From Stenogyne calaminthoides (taxonomy: Eukaryota > Streptophyta > Magnoliopsida > Lamiales > Lamiaceae): a stretch of DNA of 64,000 bases. The translations under genes were made by a program, and so were the position numbers. The stretch covers positions 6,524,085-6,588,084 of the forward strand of contig JBBCBC010000033.1 in the NCBI GenBank assembly GCA_037126765.1, given 5' to 3'. Under the pieces are notes generated by a model. The model was not told where the DNA came from. It made no database searches and was given only the letters and a program-made list of their open reading frames with translations. Position 1 is the first letter of the stretch. Every line of letters starts with the position of its first letter. Shown one piece after another: positions 22,251-34,356 of the stretch.

Positions 22251-22699
22251 TAAAGAAAGATTTCGCTCACGCCCGATGAATGTTTTTTTTTACGAAAACA
22301 GCTTGATGTGTTATAGGATACATTTCGTGAGTGGTGTGCATAGTTAATTGTATAGAGATTACTTGACAACGTTCCATGACAGATAAATTTATCATAAAGA
22401 GAAATGGTAACAACTTTATCAAAAGTAACCGAATATCCATCAAGGTAAAGTTTAGAAACTGAAATCAAGTTCTTTCTAAAATTCGAAATGTAAAGTACAT
22501 CTCTTAAAGTTAAAACTCTGTCTTCAAAAGATAGGTGCAGTTCTCCCATCGCTTCAAATTTTTACTCTCGAAGATCGCCCAATGTTATGAGGATCTCACT
22601 CCCACTAAGTTGGGGTCCGCTTTGAACCATCGTAAAGTGAAACATACATGATCGATCCTCCCAGATCCACCACCCATAAATGGGAGGCATACGCCGCTA

Positions 22700-23539
22700 A
22701 GCAAGTTTCAACAACTAGTGCGTGAGAATTACCTTTCTTTCCATCCTTTTGGGATTGGAACAGGCTGACCTCGAGTGTCTTACTCCGCCGCTTTCCAAAA
22801 CTTTCCTCATGCTTGATTCCATGCTCTTATTTGATGTTGAGTCTACTTGGTTTAACTTTTTTCTCTTTTCATCATCCTTATCACCACTTGACCTAGGATG
22901 AAAAGAAGATTTCTGTTTTCCCAAGTTCTTTTCCTCGCGCCCCCTCTCCCTTTCAACCAAAGTGAAAGCATTTACAAGATCATCCACTGTAAAATCTAGA
23001 TCTTCCAATAGATACTCAAGATAGTGGTGATTATAGCTCTTTGGTAAGGATTGGAGAATGAAATCAATCTTAGTCTTGAAATCACATTTTTCACCGAGGA
23101 TCTCAAGCTCCTCAAATAACACCATAACCCTAAGAACGTGCTGCGCTGCAGTAGTCCCTTCTTCAATTTTTAATTCAGCAATTTCTTGCTTCACACTTTG
23201 GATTGCCATATGGGTCTAATGTGCGAACATCGCTTCAAGATTTTGTAAGATGTTTGCAGCTGACTCATATTCTTGGTGAAGGCGTTTCAACGCATCTGAC
23301 AGATGTGCCAGAATTGTATCCTTCATCAATTCATTTGCCAGCTCCCATTCACCATATAACATCTCGTCCCATATTCCGGCGTCCTTAGATGGTTTTTCGG
23401 GTTTTGGTGTATCAAGTACCCATTTGGAAGGTGATGCGGCTAGGACAGGTTTTAGTTTGTATATCCAATTAAAATAGTTTTCACCAGTAAGAAAATTGTC
23501 TTTAAGTATATTGAACAGTGGATTAAAAGGTTGCGACAT
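22700..23539 (-). pseudogene. gag of element A
   Basis: Two minus frames, 23539-23216 (107 codons, starting MSQPFNPL) and 23209-22715, form one Copia gag split by a single TAG at about 23213-23215. The first has the N-terminal copia gag region; the second contains the UBN2-like part (ILQSLPKSYNHHYLEYLL). The CCHC zinc knuckle expected near 22750 survives only in part (SACSNPKR). The protease region just after it (about 22640-22690) is frameshifted. Confidence 0.85.
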
Positions 23540-24330
23540 GCTGAACTGAAATAAATAATAATATGCATAAGCACAAATATATCACAAAATTCAATCACAT
23601 GTTTCATATTAAAATCTCAAAAAAATATGAACATGCATCAGCCAACATCTCAAAACAGTTTAAATAAGCCACGTGGGGGGGTCATTATTTAAACACATTC
23701 AAGCAGGTTACAAACAAGAACAATTACAAACCTTTAATATCCAGATTAATAGTTGGCTCCCACTTGACCAATATAAAATTGACAGGGACTTCGGGGAAGT
23801 ATATGCATATCAATTTTATACCTAAGTAATAACCATGATTAATTACAAAATTATTATTTCGCTTTGATCGAGCCTCGTGGGGAGCGTCATCGTCGCAACT
23901 AGTAATAATCCACAATCATCCGTTTGGAATTTATTCATGTGAAAGCTATCTTTTGACCGTCCCGTGGGGGGAATTTCTCCAAAAGAATTCACAAATAAAT
24001 AAATCATGGAGGTCAATAATTAATTCAATTTTATTATCCGGAATAAAAATGTCAATTAATTGTTTAAACATACTTAGTAATTTTCGAAAGTGAGATCTTT
24101 CAAAAAATATTTTCTCATGCATCGCAAATTTAAACACAATTTAAATAAGCATAAATAATGCATAAACATCAAGACAAAAATTAAACATATTGGGAACATT
24201 TATCCAATTGTCATGGTTAATTTTGTCATGTATTGATCTTGAGAAATCGCTTCATAAGCCTTCGAATACGATGTCCGGTTTCAAAACAAATTTTTGTAGC
24301 TCCTCAGAAAGGAAAAACACATCATGATCA
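23540..24330 (-). other. 5' leader of element A, non-coding
   Basis: AT-rich leader between gag and the PBS. It is homologous to the leader of element C at about 53545-54240, including the 'taataaccatgatta' and 'aaagaattcacaaataaata' blocks. No gene is seen. Confidence 0.7.
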
Positions 24331-25090
24331 AACAAAGATCTCAATTACAAACCTTAATATCCAGATTAATAGTTAAGCAAGTTTGACCAATATAAAATTG
24401 ATTGAGAATTACGACATCAATTTTATACCAAGTAATAACCATGATTAATTATAAAACAGCCGATCGACCTCGGTGAGCGCCATCGTCAGCTTCCAAAACT
24501 TCTAATCATGCTTGATTCCATGCTATTATTTGGAAAGTCGAGTCTAATTTGCAAAAGAATTTAAATAAATCACGGATTCATCATTAATATCACCATTATC
24601 CTAGATAAAAAATGTCAATTAATTGTTTAAATACCAAGTTCTTTCTCAGTGAGATCTTTCAAAAATATTTTTCAACCAAATTGAGAAACATTTACAAGAT
24701 CATCCATAATGCATAAAATCAAGACTTAAACAATCGGGTAATACTCAAGATGTCAGGTGATTATAGCTCGCCTTTGGTAAGATTGACCGTTTTAAAAAAT
24801 GAAATCAATCTAGTCTTGAAATCGCCAGTACTTCCTCAAAGCCGTGTCGAGATCTCCCGCCGCCGCAAATACGCCGCCATACCATAACCCTAAGAACGCC
24901 AACATAGGCTGTCATCTCGGCCATCAAGATCGATCGTTCGCCCCTTCGGATTCACAAGACGCTGCCCTCCCCGCCCGTCTTGGCATCTGGCTTTTCGCGT
25001 CAAGCGTCGCGTACCTCCTCCTTGGCACGTTTAGGCGACGATGTCTTGCCCACGCCTGCCCGGATCCCATCTTTTAATTCTTTTCGTCTC
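24331..25090. other. Mosaic stretch within the leader of element A
   Basis: Short blocks here match, in order, two different places of the same element. One series is 23728-24180 (ttaatatccagattaatag, gaccaatataaaattga, taataaccatgattaatta). The other is 22690-23130 (taagcaagttt, gagaattac, atgcttgattccatgct, acatttacaagatcatcca, accataaccctaagaacg). The two series alternate every 10-40 bases. The end (24840-25080) is GC-rich. This looks like a consensus of misaligned reads more than a biological sequence. Confidence 0.7.
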
Positions 25091-25383
25091 GCTTCCGTTT
25101 TCCGATCCTAAGCACAATTTATTTACAAAAATAAATAAACCTAGATCTAGACTAGTCTATTACATTGATCAAATCAAATAAATACTAATCTACTCGTGGA
25201 TTTTCTCACGAGGCAAAAAAACTAATTCGAATCTAATCAATTAAAAAACACAATTTATATGCATGCATAATTAAACACATTAAATTCCATGACAATTGGA
25301 TACCTGCAAAAAAAATCTAGCAATTCTACTATCCAATTTCAAATTTATTGACAACGAATTAAATTATAATTTAAAATTCAGAG

Positions 25384-25395
25384 GCTCTGATACCA
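25384..25395 (-). other. Primer-binding site of element A (initiator tRNA-Met)
   Basis: The minus strand reads TGGTATCAGAGC, the classic plant Copia PBS complementary to the 3' end of initiator tRNA-Met. It is separated from the LTR end by two bases. Confidence 0.93.
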
Positions 25396-25397
25396 GT

Positions 25398-27246
25398 TGT
25401 TGGAGAATTAATTGCCCGGATCTATTCGCGATGAATATTTAAATACAAATTTAATTCTAACAATTATTACTAGCATGAATTAACCCATATTAATTCAAAT
25501 AACAATTCAACAACAAATCATGCATATAAACAGTTCACGTAAATCCTACGCATGCGGAATTACTACGAGTTTATGTGAACTTACCTCTTGGAATGACAAT
25601 GAACTTGTCGATGAAAATTCACCAAAAGACCTTCCCAAGTATTCCCTAGTCCTTGTTCGACAATCCGGTGGAAGGAAGCTCGCGAACAATTAACAAAAGG
25701 AAAAATAAAATTTGTTGCACCACCTTTTTGTGGATTTACTAATTTTTCCAAAGACATGGAATTGTACACAGAATGAAATAATCATCCCCTATTTATAGAG
25801 GGGGTTGGACGATTTTTAGTGATAAAATAATATGGGAAAATCTTTTTCTTGATCTCCAAGAAATCTTGAATATATCTCCTATATTCTTTTCTCCATAATT
25901 AAAATATTCCACAAAAATCCCACCTCATCTTGTTATGGAAATTTTCGAAAATAATAGGATCAAGATTCCAAGATTTGGATCTTCTTGAATTTATGAGATA
26001 TACTTGTATTCCAAGAAATACATATCTTCCATAATATCTTTTCAAGAAAATCAAGAAAATCTTTCTTCCCTTTATATTTCAAAATTTTCGAAAATCACAC
26101 TATGAATAACCAAGTGGGAGATTTCTTGAATTTAATGAGATAATCTTGTATTCCAAGAATACATATCTTCATTCCATAACAAAATTCAAAGAAAATATTT
26201 CTCCCCTTTTATTCATAATTTTCGAAAAATATGAGGAAAAATAAGCAACAAATTTATTTTATTTTTAAACATTTTTTTCAGTTATTGGACTTTATCTTGG
26301 GCTATTTGGGGGGCCTTTAGGAGAATTAAGATTGGACCTTCCAATGGATCTTGAATTATCAATATTGAGCCACAATATTATTCAAGCCCATAAATATTAA
26401 TTAATCCCACTACATAATTAATATTGCACTATCCATCTTAACCCATATTACAGTTAATATGACTTCTGGTTATTATTTCCCGTGTTTAAGATTATCAAGC
26501 CCATTAATTAATTGAAGCCACTTAAATAGCTTTCCATTAATTAATATCTTTTATCCTTGGTAAAGGAACGGTTCAACATTATTATCCATACCGGAAACTA
26601 GTTCCACTTGCAAGATTTGGTATGATAAAACTTATGAACTTCCCAAGGGCCGTCGAACAAAGCGTGATTTGCATTACCCGCGATTCTCCGTATTAAATCT
26701 TAGCAATCGCATGTGATCAATAATATTGCCCAAGATATATGGTATTGAATCTCATTGATTCTCTTCCCGTAATAAGTCAAAGCAATATTTACTAACCACA
26801 CGCAATCCTATTTAAGGGACGAAGATTAAGAAATAACTAACCACTGAGGTCTAATTCTTCCCCGTTCGGGCTCAAGAATTTGTCCTCCTCAGAAGTCCTC
26901 TTCAATGCATCGATCATGCACTAGTGTAATCTCTTGGTCAAAACAAACCAATCTCGAGCCTTACACTACAAACCTTTCACGATGGATTGTTCATTTTCAT
27001 CTAGGTCGTGAATGGTGTACTTTTTAGTTACAAGAACTCGTTAATTTAATCTTCGTGATCCGGTATCACTAAATTAACTACAATGTAACACGACTATTTA
27101 TTGAACAGTTATGCAAAGAAATATATGTAACATTCGATGATATTTAAACGCATCATTGATAAACAATTTATTTCAGTAAATAAGTCCGAAATTCAGTCAG
27201 TCTGATTATACAAAGTAAAAGCATACTTTCCAGTATAATCCCAACA
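25398..27246 (-). repeat. 5' LTR of element A (Copia-1), complete
   Basis: 1849 bases with TG...CA ends, adjacent to the PBS. The LTR TATA box reads CTATTTATA on the plus strand at 25790-25798. It shows clear similarity along its length with the solo LTR at 18179-20015 and the LTR at 43516-45356. Confidence 0.93.
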
Positions 27247-27385
27247 ACCTTTTGTACCATTTCCTCTATTTTTAAAATTTTAGATCTAGAAAGTAATTAA
27301 GTTTAGTTAGAAAAATCTGAAACTTACAATTTTGAGTATATTTATATAAATTTAAATAATTGTTAGAAAATCGTTTGATGACTTA

Positions 27386-28084
27386 GGGCATGTTTGACAC
27401 AGCGTATAAGCTCTTTAAAGGAACTTATAAGTTGTTTAGAAATATATAAACTCTTTAATTTTGTTTGATAAAATAAGATATTTAATATCTTATAAGATCT
27501 CAAATAAAGTTCTTTAGAACTTATAAGCTCAAAAAAAAAAAAAGAAAAAGGATATCCCAACTTATTTTACAAAAAAATATATAAGCTCTACCCTATCTCA
27601 ACCCATCCCGGTCCAAACTCGACCCCAATCCAATCAAACCCGAACTCTTTTTTTTTCTTAAACAAAAAAATTAAATAAACATAATAATTTATTTTCGAAA
27701 AAAAATAAATTGTTAAATTAAATTCAAAAAAAAAAAATTACTTCAAAAAAATTATATTATACTCCATCCGTTCCAAGATGACTACAACATTGAAAACGAC
27801 ACACAAACCAAGGAGAAAAGTTAAAGTGGGTTTGAGTGTAATAAAGAATGGGTATTATGGATAATTCAAGGTGAAAATGTTGACTTTTAAAGGGTTTTAG
27901 TTGAAATAAAAAAGAGATTTGAGCGACAATTTAAATAATGTTGACTTTTATGGAGTATTATTTAAAAATTATTAAAGAATTTATAAATTTTATTAGCCAA
28001 ACACTTTAATAACTTATAAATTACATTTATAAACTCTTAAAACAACTTATAAGATGTTTAAAATATATTTAGTCTAACCGGGAC
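27386..28084. mobile_element. PIF/Harbinger-like non-autonomous element, TSD TTA
   Basis: The ends GGGCATGTTTGACA (left) and the reverse complement of CTAACCGGGAC (right) are imperfect inverted repeats. Long subterminal inverted similarity also exists, with 'acttataagttgtttagaaa' on the left against 'ttttaaaacatcttataagt'-type sequence on the right. TTA flanks both sides (27383-27385 and 28085-28087). The interior contains a second, nested MITE at 27760-27957. The family label is inference from the TSD and length. Confidence 0.5.
27760..27957. mobile_element. Stowaway-like MITE nested in the 27386 element
   Basis: The left end tactccatccgttccaa and the right end ...gacttttatggagta are inverted terminal repeats, with TA at the borders. 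Size of about 200 bases and the 'CTCCATCCGTTCC' start are typical of plant Tc1/Mariner (Stowaway) MITEs. Confidence 0.7.
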
Positions 28085-28835
28085 TTAATGATCCAAAAAA
28101 ATATTTAAAAATAAACATAACAATATAACAAGATTTTATGTGCACCAAGCGGGCACCTACCTAGCTCATGCAATTTTTACCCTATATACATAAACAGATC
28201 CACAAAAACCGAGATGATATAATGAAAAATATAGTTGATATATCATATAAAGGAAATAAAATTAATAGTTCATATAAACAAAAAGTATTAATTTGAATGC
28301 TACACAATAATAGTGCTTTTCAATATATAAACTACTATTTTTCCATCTTATGTCAATGTCATGGTATAAATTAATATTTTCTCGCTATTTATTTTGTATG
28401 AAAATTGCTTCGGCAAAAAAATAAAAATAGACTTCGACGGATATTACCGTTTTAACAATTTGGTTGAAATTGAGTTAATAGTACGTAATATGATATTCGC
28501 CGATGCACACAAGTTTTACTCTAATAATATATTGAGTTAATCAAGTTATGTCTTGTTTAATAAACTTCTCTTATTATATAGCGAAAACGATACATAAGCG
28601 CATGCATCAATATTTTTTATCCTTATGCAAGGATGAAAAATTGCGATATCTCGTAGATATTTCTATGACATGGCATTCACTATTGCAATAAATGTGGATA
28701 TCGATTGGTAGGGTTGGAATGCAAATCTTGCAGGATGTTATGGGAAATCATATAAATTAAGTTAATTTCACAATTTTTTATAAGTTTGGACTTTTGAAAA
28801 TTTTTCAAAATAATTTATGCATTTTGTTATGGATA
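28085..28835. other. Intergenic, no gene seen
   Basis: AT-rich sequence without recognisable coding or repeat structure. Confidence 0.5.
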
Positions 28836-29086
28836 TACTCTCTCCGTCCCGAAAGACTTTCAGACATTCTTTATTCGTCTAAGTGTTTTTTTAGGAAATG
28901 AAGTTTTTTTTATTACTATTTGAAATGATAAAGTAATTTTAAAAAATACGTATGATAGAGGAGGGGTAAAACTATCATACCCCACCTTAAAAGTCACTTT
29001 ATTATTTCAAATATTAATAAACAACTCGCACGTAAAAATACGAGTAAAAAGTAAATATGCTAAGTCTTTTGGGACAGAGGGAGTAT
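28836..29086. mobile_element. Stowaway-type MITE
   Basis: The left end tactctctccgtcccgaaag and the right end cttttgggacagagggagta are near-perfect inverted repeats of about 22 bases with TA flanks. The interior shares 'aactatcatacc' and 'cttaaaa' blocks with the MITE at 30866-31072, so the two are related. Confidence 0.85.
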
Positions 29087-29514
29087 TTGTTATAAATTAT
29101 TTTGTGGGATTTTTTTTTAAATGTTAAATAAAATCCCCCAACCCCTCCACATGACTCAGACCCGGATTTCGAGTTATATTAATGTACAGAATTTTAGTTC
29201 TAGTATTCTCTAGAATATCATGTATTCCATCAATTTTAAAGTCGAGTGAGAACGATTTCGTATATGAGTGGGGATTACAATTTTATATTTGAGTCATATA
29301 TTCTCTTGAAAAATGATTAAGTTTGTTGAAAAATATGCACCATAGATGGCTAAAAATAGAATAAATAAATAATCGAGGCTCGGGTTAAACACGATTTCCT
29401 TAAAATAAATTATGTCATTAACTCTCCATGCTAGTGAAGGGTATGACACTTATTTTTCAGGATATAACGACTTAAGAACAACGATATTATCACTATTTCT
29501 TGTCCGAGGTGAAC
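29087..29514. other. Intergenic, no gene seen
   Basis: AT-rich sequence with no supported feature. Confidence 0.5.
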
Positions 29515-30471
29515 TGTTGGGATTATACTGGAAAGTATGCTTTTACTTTGTATAACCAAATTGAATTTCTGTCTTATTTACTGAAATAAATTATTTATCA
29601 CTGATGCTTTAAATATCATTGAATGTTACATATATTTACTGCATAACTGTTCAATAAATAGTACGTGTTACATTGTAGTTAATTTAGTGATACCAGATCA
29701 CGGAAGATTAAATTAACAGTCCCTTGTAACTAAAAGTACACCGTTCACGACCTAGATGAAAATGAACAATCCATCGTGAAAGGTTGAAGTGTAAGACTCA
29801 GATTGACTTGTCTTGACCAAGAGATTACACTAGTGCATGACTGATGCAATGAATAGGACCTACAGGAGGATAAATTCTTGAAAGACCGAACTAGGGGAAG
29901 AATTAGACCTCAGTGGTTCGTTATTTCTTAATCTTCGTCCCTTAAATAGGATCGTGTGTGGTTAGTAATTATTGCTTTGACTTATGACGGGTAGAGAATC
30001 AATGAGATTCAATACTTTATATCTTGGGCAATATTATTGGTCACATGCGATTGCTAAGATTTAATACGAAGAATCGTGTGCAAGACGCTTTGTTCGATTT
30101 GCCCCCTTGGGAGGTTCATAAGATTTATCATACCAAATCTTGCAAGTGGAATTAGTTTCCGGTATGGATAATAATGTTGAACCGTTCCTTGACCAAGGAC
30201 AAAAATATATTAATTAATGGAAAACTATTTCAGTGGCTTGAATTAATTAATGAGCTAGATAATCTTAAACACGAGAAATAATAATTGGGAGCCATATTAA
30301 CAGTAATATGGGTTAAGATGGATAATGCAATATTAATTATGCAGTGAGATTAATTAATATTTATGGGCTTGAATAATATTGTGGCTCAATATTGGAAATT
30401 CAAGATCCATTGGAAGGTCCAATCATAATTCTCCTAAAGTAGCCCAAACATAATGTCCAATAACTGAAAAG
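29515..30471 (+). mobile_element. Truncated Copia-1 LTR (first about 960 bases)
   Basis: Begins with TGTTGGGATTATACTGGAAA and follows the Copia-1 LTR through the 'ccaataactgaaaa' point. Then it stops abruptly at about 30471, where full LTRs continue with the 'gtgtttaaaataaaataaa' block. The right half and any right-side target duplication are missing. Confidence 0.9.
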
Positions 30472-30865
30472 ATGTTCTAGATATCTATAAATTCTAGATA
30501 TATACTGAATACTTCCATCCATACCAATATTTTCTTAATTTCCCCCACGACATCATAGCAGACGATATCCTTTGAAGTGTGCTTAAAGTTTTGATTAGTG
30601 GTGGAGTATAATCACAGTGGATGCTTAATTAAAAAACAACATAGAAACCTAATTAATATCAAGAGGTAAAAATTAAACCAAATTAATTAGTAGTGGGTTG
30701 TCAAGTTAAATGATGGTGTATCCAAGTGATCCGGTTGGGGCCATAATTAATCATGTTACATTGTGTTATGGAGTGGTTTCTCATGTGCGCAAACCATACT
30801 TGATTATCAAGTAATCACAAACAAAATTGGGGGATAGCCACACCCATAATCTTCTTAATTATTCA
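30472..30865. other. Intergenic, no gene seen
   Basis: Unique-looking sequence after the LTR break, with no coding frame. Confidence 0.5.
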
Positions 30866-31072
30866 AACTCCGTCCTGTTTTAAATTGTCCATTCACTGTT
30901 TAATTCATATTTTAACGAGCGAATTGTTTATTAGTATATGAATAATGAGGGGTAGAACTATCATACCTCATCTTAAAAATCTTTTTATTATTTAAAATAC
31001 TAATAAACAAAGCTCATTAAAATACTATTCGAATAATGAATGAACAATCTAAAACATGACGGAAGAAGTTCT
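30866..31072. mobile_element. Stowaway-like MITE
   Basis: The left end aactccgtcctgttttaaat and the right end (reverse complement of aatctaaaacatgacggaag) are inverted repeats of about 27 bases. The centre resembles that of the MITE at 28836-29086. Confidence 0.75.
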
Positions 31073-31223
31073 ATATAAGAGCACATTTTTCCAAATTTTT
31101 AAGCAATTCTTCTTTTTTAATTAAGTCGTATTGAGGAATATAGACAATTTGAAAAAAATAAAAATAAATAGTACATCCACACATAACGTAATACTTTAAA
31201 AGTAAAATCAATACTTATATTTT

Positions 31224-31327
31224 CCTCATAAAATATTTTTCTTATACCATTTGAAAATCCTCATAAAATGTTTTTCTTATACATTTGAAAATCCTCATAA
31301 AATGTTTTTCTTATACCATTTGAAAAA
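31224..31327. repeat. 34/35-bp tandem repeat, three copies
   Basis: Units begin at 31224, 31259 and 31293, each starting cctcataaaat and ending atttgaaaat. They differ by only one to three bases, suggesting recent slippage or unequal exchange. Confidence 0.9.
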
Positions 31328-33963
31328 TCATACGGTTTTTACGTGTTTTTTTTTTCATTGTAAATTCATTGAGATTTTTGTTTTTTCAAACAAATGAGTA
31401 TTACACCAGACATACATTAACACATGAAAAAAAGAACATCAAAGGCTCCGATCGAGTTGGTCTCCCATGAATCAGATCTATGCTATGAATTTTGATTATT
31501 TGATTAATTTCACTCATTTTCAACACATTTTTCTAAATCACTAAACTTGACCCGTATTATATCCTGGATAGAGTCAAATGTCATGAATTAAAAACAAGAT
31601 TTATAACATGAACCAAATCTATACTAGTTTTTGTCAAGACTCCTAAGCCACAATATTGATTCAATCACAAAAAAAGTAAGAAAAATCTTCTTAAAGAAAA
31701 ACTTTGCCTTCAACTAGTCAAAAATAAAATAAAAAGGATAACTTGAAAATTCCTTTAAAAATTATATTGTCCGATGAATTATTTGCATTTTAACACACAG
31801 TTTGACACACAATGCTAGACTAGTTTGTTCTTAATTAAGATGATTTGTGAGACGGTCATTAGTTAAGATCACTTGGAAATTGTCATTTTAAAGATGGATT
31901 GTTGAATTGAAATCTAATTAGATCATATGAATCATGTATAAGATTATCCCTCGACCTTTTGGAACTATGATTAAAATCATGAAACTAAAAAGTCCACAAT
32001 AAAGTCTCCATTCTACCTCATCATATCATCCTTCTTTATGTATGGAAACCCAAATTCCAAACACTTTCAACTATTTTTTAAAATGAAATAATATCTGTTT
32101 ATTCAAAGCAAATAATGTAATTCAGCTTTTTTTTCACCCAATGAATCTTTTTTTGCTGATAAAAAAAAATTCAGCCTTTTTTTTTTTTTTGTCATTGGAT
32201 GATATGATTTTGTTCAATAGATAAAACATGTTCATTTGATGAACGAATAGCTGCTCAATGAAATGGTTTAGTTCTTATTTTTTTTTATTTAACTAAAGAA
32301 ATAATTCTATCCAATTAATAAAAAAAACAATATATAGAAAATAGTTGTAATTTTTTTTGCCAAATAATCAATTTTGACACATAATTTTTGTTTTTTAATC
32401 AATCCTAACACATTTTTTTATACATAGATTGAGTTAATACTTAAAAATAAGGATGACAATAGGACGAATTTAAAACCCGGACGTACGCTGAAGCTGCCCC
32501 ATCCCATTTTCCTGCAGGTGAGACCTATGTGAACTCCGAATTCCATCTACTTTGTAGTGTTACCGTGCAAAATATTAAAAAGTAAAATAAAATACTAATC
32601 CAATGGTTCACACACTTCACCGTAAATGGGTTGAGGATATATATATCAGCACTACAAAGTGGAGTTTGGCGATCACATTGTCCACAAGTCGCAACTTGTC
32701 AAAAATGGGACATGTGCTATTTTAAGCAACAACTAAAAGTCCGAGTACTGTCACTGTCAGGAATTGAGCGGACGGGGTTCAATTTATAATATACTGCAAT
32801 TTAGCTTTTGATTTTTTTTATATTTTAAAAAAATTATTTAGATTAAATATTTTTATATTAATTGAGTTAAATACATTTAATATGCATATTAAAATGTGTA
32901 TTATACATATCTATTTCGCTCCCTCATCTGAAAAAAATATGAAAATTTACATGAGAAAAGAAAACATTCTTTGAAATCAATCAAAACCTCAAACCTCAAC
33001 ATGTTAAAAATAAATAATTATAAATATATATATATAAATTTAAATGGGACCTGGGGGCGCAATGAACCCCTTGCCCCCCTCCCCCCGAGTACCGTAAACA
33101 AATTACAATAATTTAAATGGATAATACACTATTTTGTATGTCATGAGATTATAAGTTCTGATCATTATTTAACCTTAAAAGAAAGTATGAACATTGTACG
33201 CTAAAGTACTAAAATTGATTAGAAAAGAAAATCATAGGGTAAAATTGACTAATTGACTTTTTTTAATTTTTTTTAGAAAAAAGTAAAAATGTGTTGTTAT
33301 TATTGAGAGCATTCCCATACGTAGATTTAATTTCTATGTGGCTTAAATTTGTACCTGGTTATATAATTGGGAAAAGAGGTGTAATAGAGGTGTAATATAC
33401 GAGTAAGAAAGTTTGGGAGCAAATATTCTTTCAGGTACAATTGAAAAAGTGACTGATTTTGGACCCAAGTTGCAAATTTATACTTTTATTTTATTTTTGT
33501 TTATTATTATAACACATGTTTTCTTCTTTTTATGGTTATTATCGTCTCCTTATAAATAAGGAGAGTATTTTTAACATTATTTTTATTTTTTATTTTTCTG
33601 AGAATCATTATGTGCCACTTGCCACGTTGGTATAATACACATATGCACAGTCTTGCGATTTAAAAATAATAATTGATTAATTAAATTTTGTTAATATAAA
33701 TATATCAATGTTTATTTTATTAATTTAAATAAATTAATATAATTAAAATGAAATAAACTAAGAATCAAATTAATAAATAAAAAAAATGGTATAGTGAATG
33801 AAAAAGGTGAGTTGGATACTAGAATCTGGAAAAGTAACATTTGTACCTTAGATGATTGTGATAAATTATTTTTGATATGATATGTGATATAAATTTGTAT
33901 TTGAGATTGGGTACATACATAGCAGAGAATTTTTAAAAGAGAGCAAATATTATGACTATTCAG
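31328..33963. other. Long AT-rich intergenic stretch, no gene seen
   Basis: Many A/T runs, and short frames without domains. I see no intact element with identifiable ends in 31328-33963. Confidence 0.5.
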
Positions 33964-34137
33964 AGAAAATATCACAAATGGTCCTGTAACTTTGTCCGAT
34001 TCCGGCTAAAATTTTTAATTTTTCAACGAAAAGGATTACAATTGAAACTAAGAGGACCACAATTGATAAAATAAAAATTTACATAACTATTTTTGAAATC
34101 GAACAAAATTACAGGAGCATATTTGTGATTTTTTCTC
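33964..34137. mobile_element. Short TIR element (MITE) in the promoter of the SH3 gene
   Basis: The left end reads gaaaatatcacaaatggtcc and continues with tgtaactttgtccgatt. The right end, in reverse complement, reads gaaaaaatcacaaatatgct followed by cctgtaattttgttcgat. This gives inverted repeats of about 38 bases with a few mismatches. It ends about 220 bases before the SH3 gene start codon, so it could affect that promoter. Confidence 0.7.
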
Positions 34138-34356
34138 GACTATTCACTTCCTAAAAAGAAAACGAAAAAATAATAGACACGCGCCTCAAGATTAAAAAAA
34201 CAGGTGAAGCATGGTTGAATTTGAATATGAAGGGTCATTACAGTCATAGTCATAGTACACAACAGTCTCAACAAATTCTAAAATTCTAAAATTTGCCACT
34301 TTTTACATTTCGATTATATTTTTCTTCTATTTTCCTTCCTCTCTCTCTCTAACGAA

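Larger units (their letters stand above)
20402..27246 (-). mobile_element. Copia-1 LTR retrotransposon 'A', internally deleted, TSD ACCTT
   Basis: Minus-strand element. In element order it runs: 5' LTR (27246-25398), PBS (25395-25384), long leader, gag (23539 to about 22700), protease/integrase (about 22700-21239), reverse transcriptase (about 21226-20645), then directly the last 240 bases of the 3' LTR (20402 to about 20640). Both outer ends carry TG...CA termini. The flanking pentamers 20397-20401 and 27247-27251 are both ACCTT. The order gag-PR-IN-RT identifies Ty1/copia. The second half of RT, RNase H, the polypurine tract and most of the 3' LTR are missing. Stops and frameshifts make it non-coding. 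Confidence 0.93.

Noticed and set aside
24844..25077. 77-codon frame in the mosaic leader of element A
   Set aside because: The region is probably assembly mosaic and the frame has no homology I can recognise.
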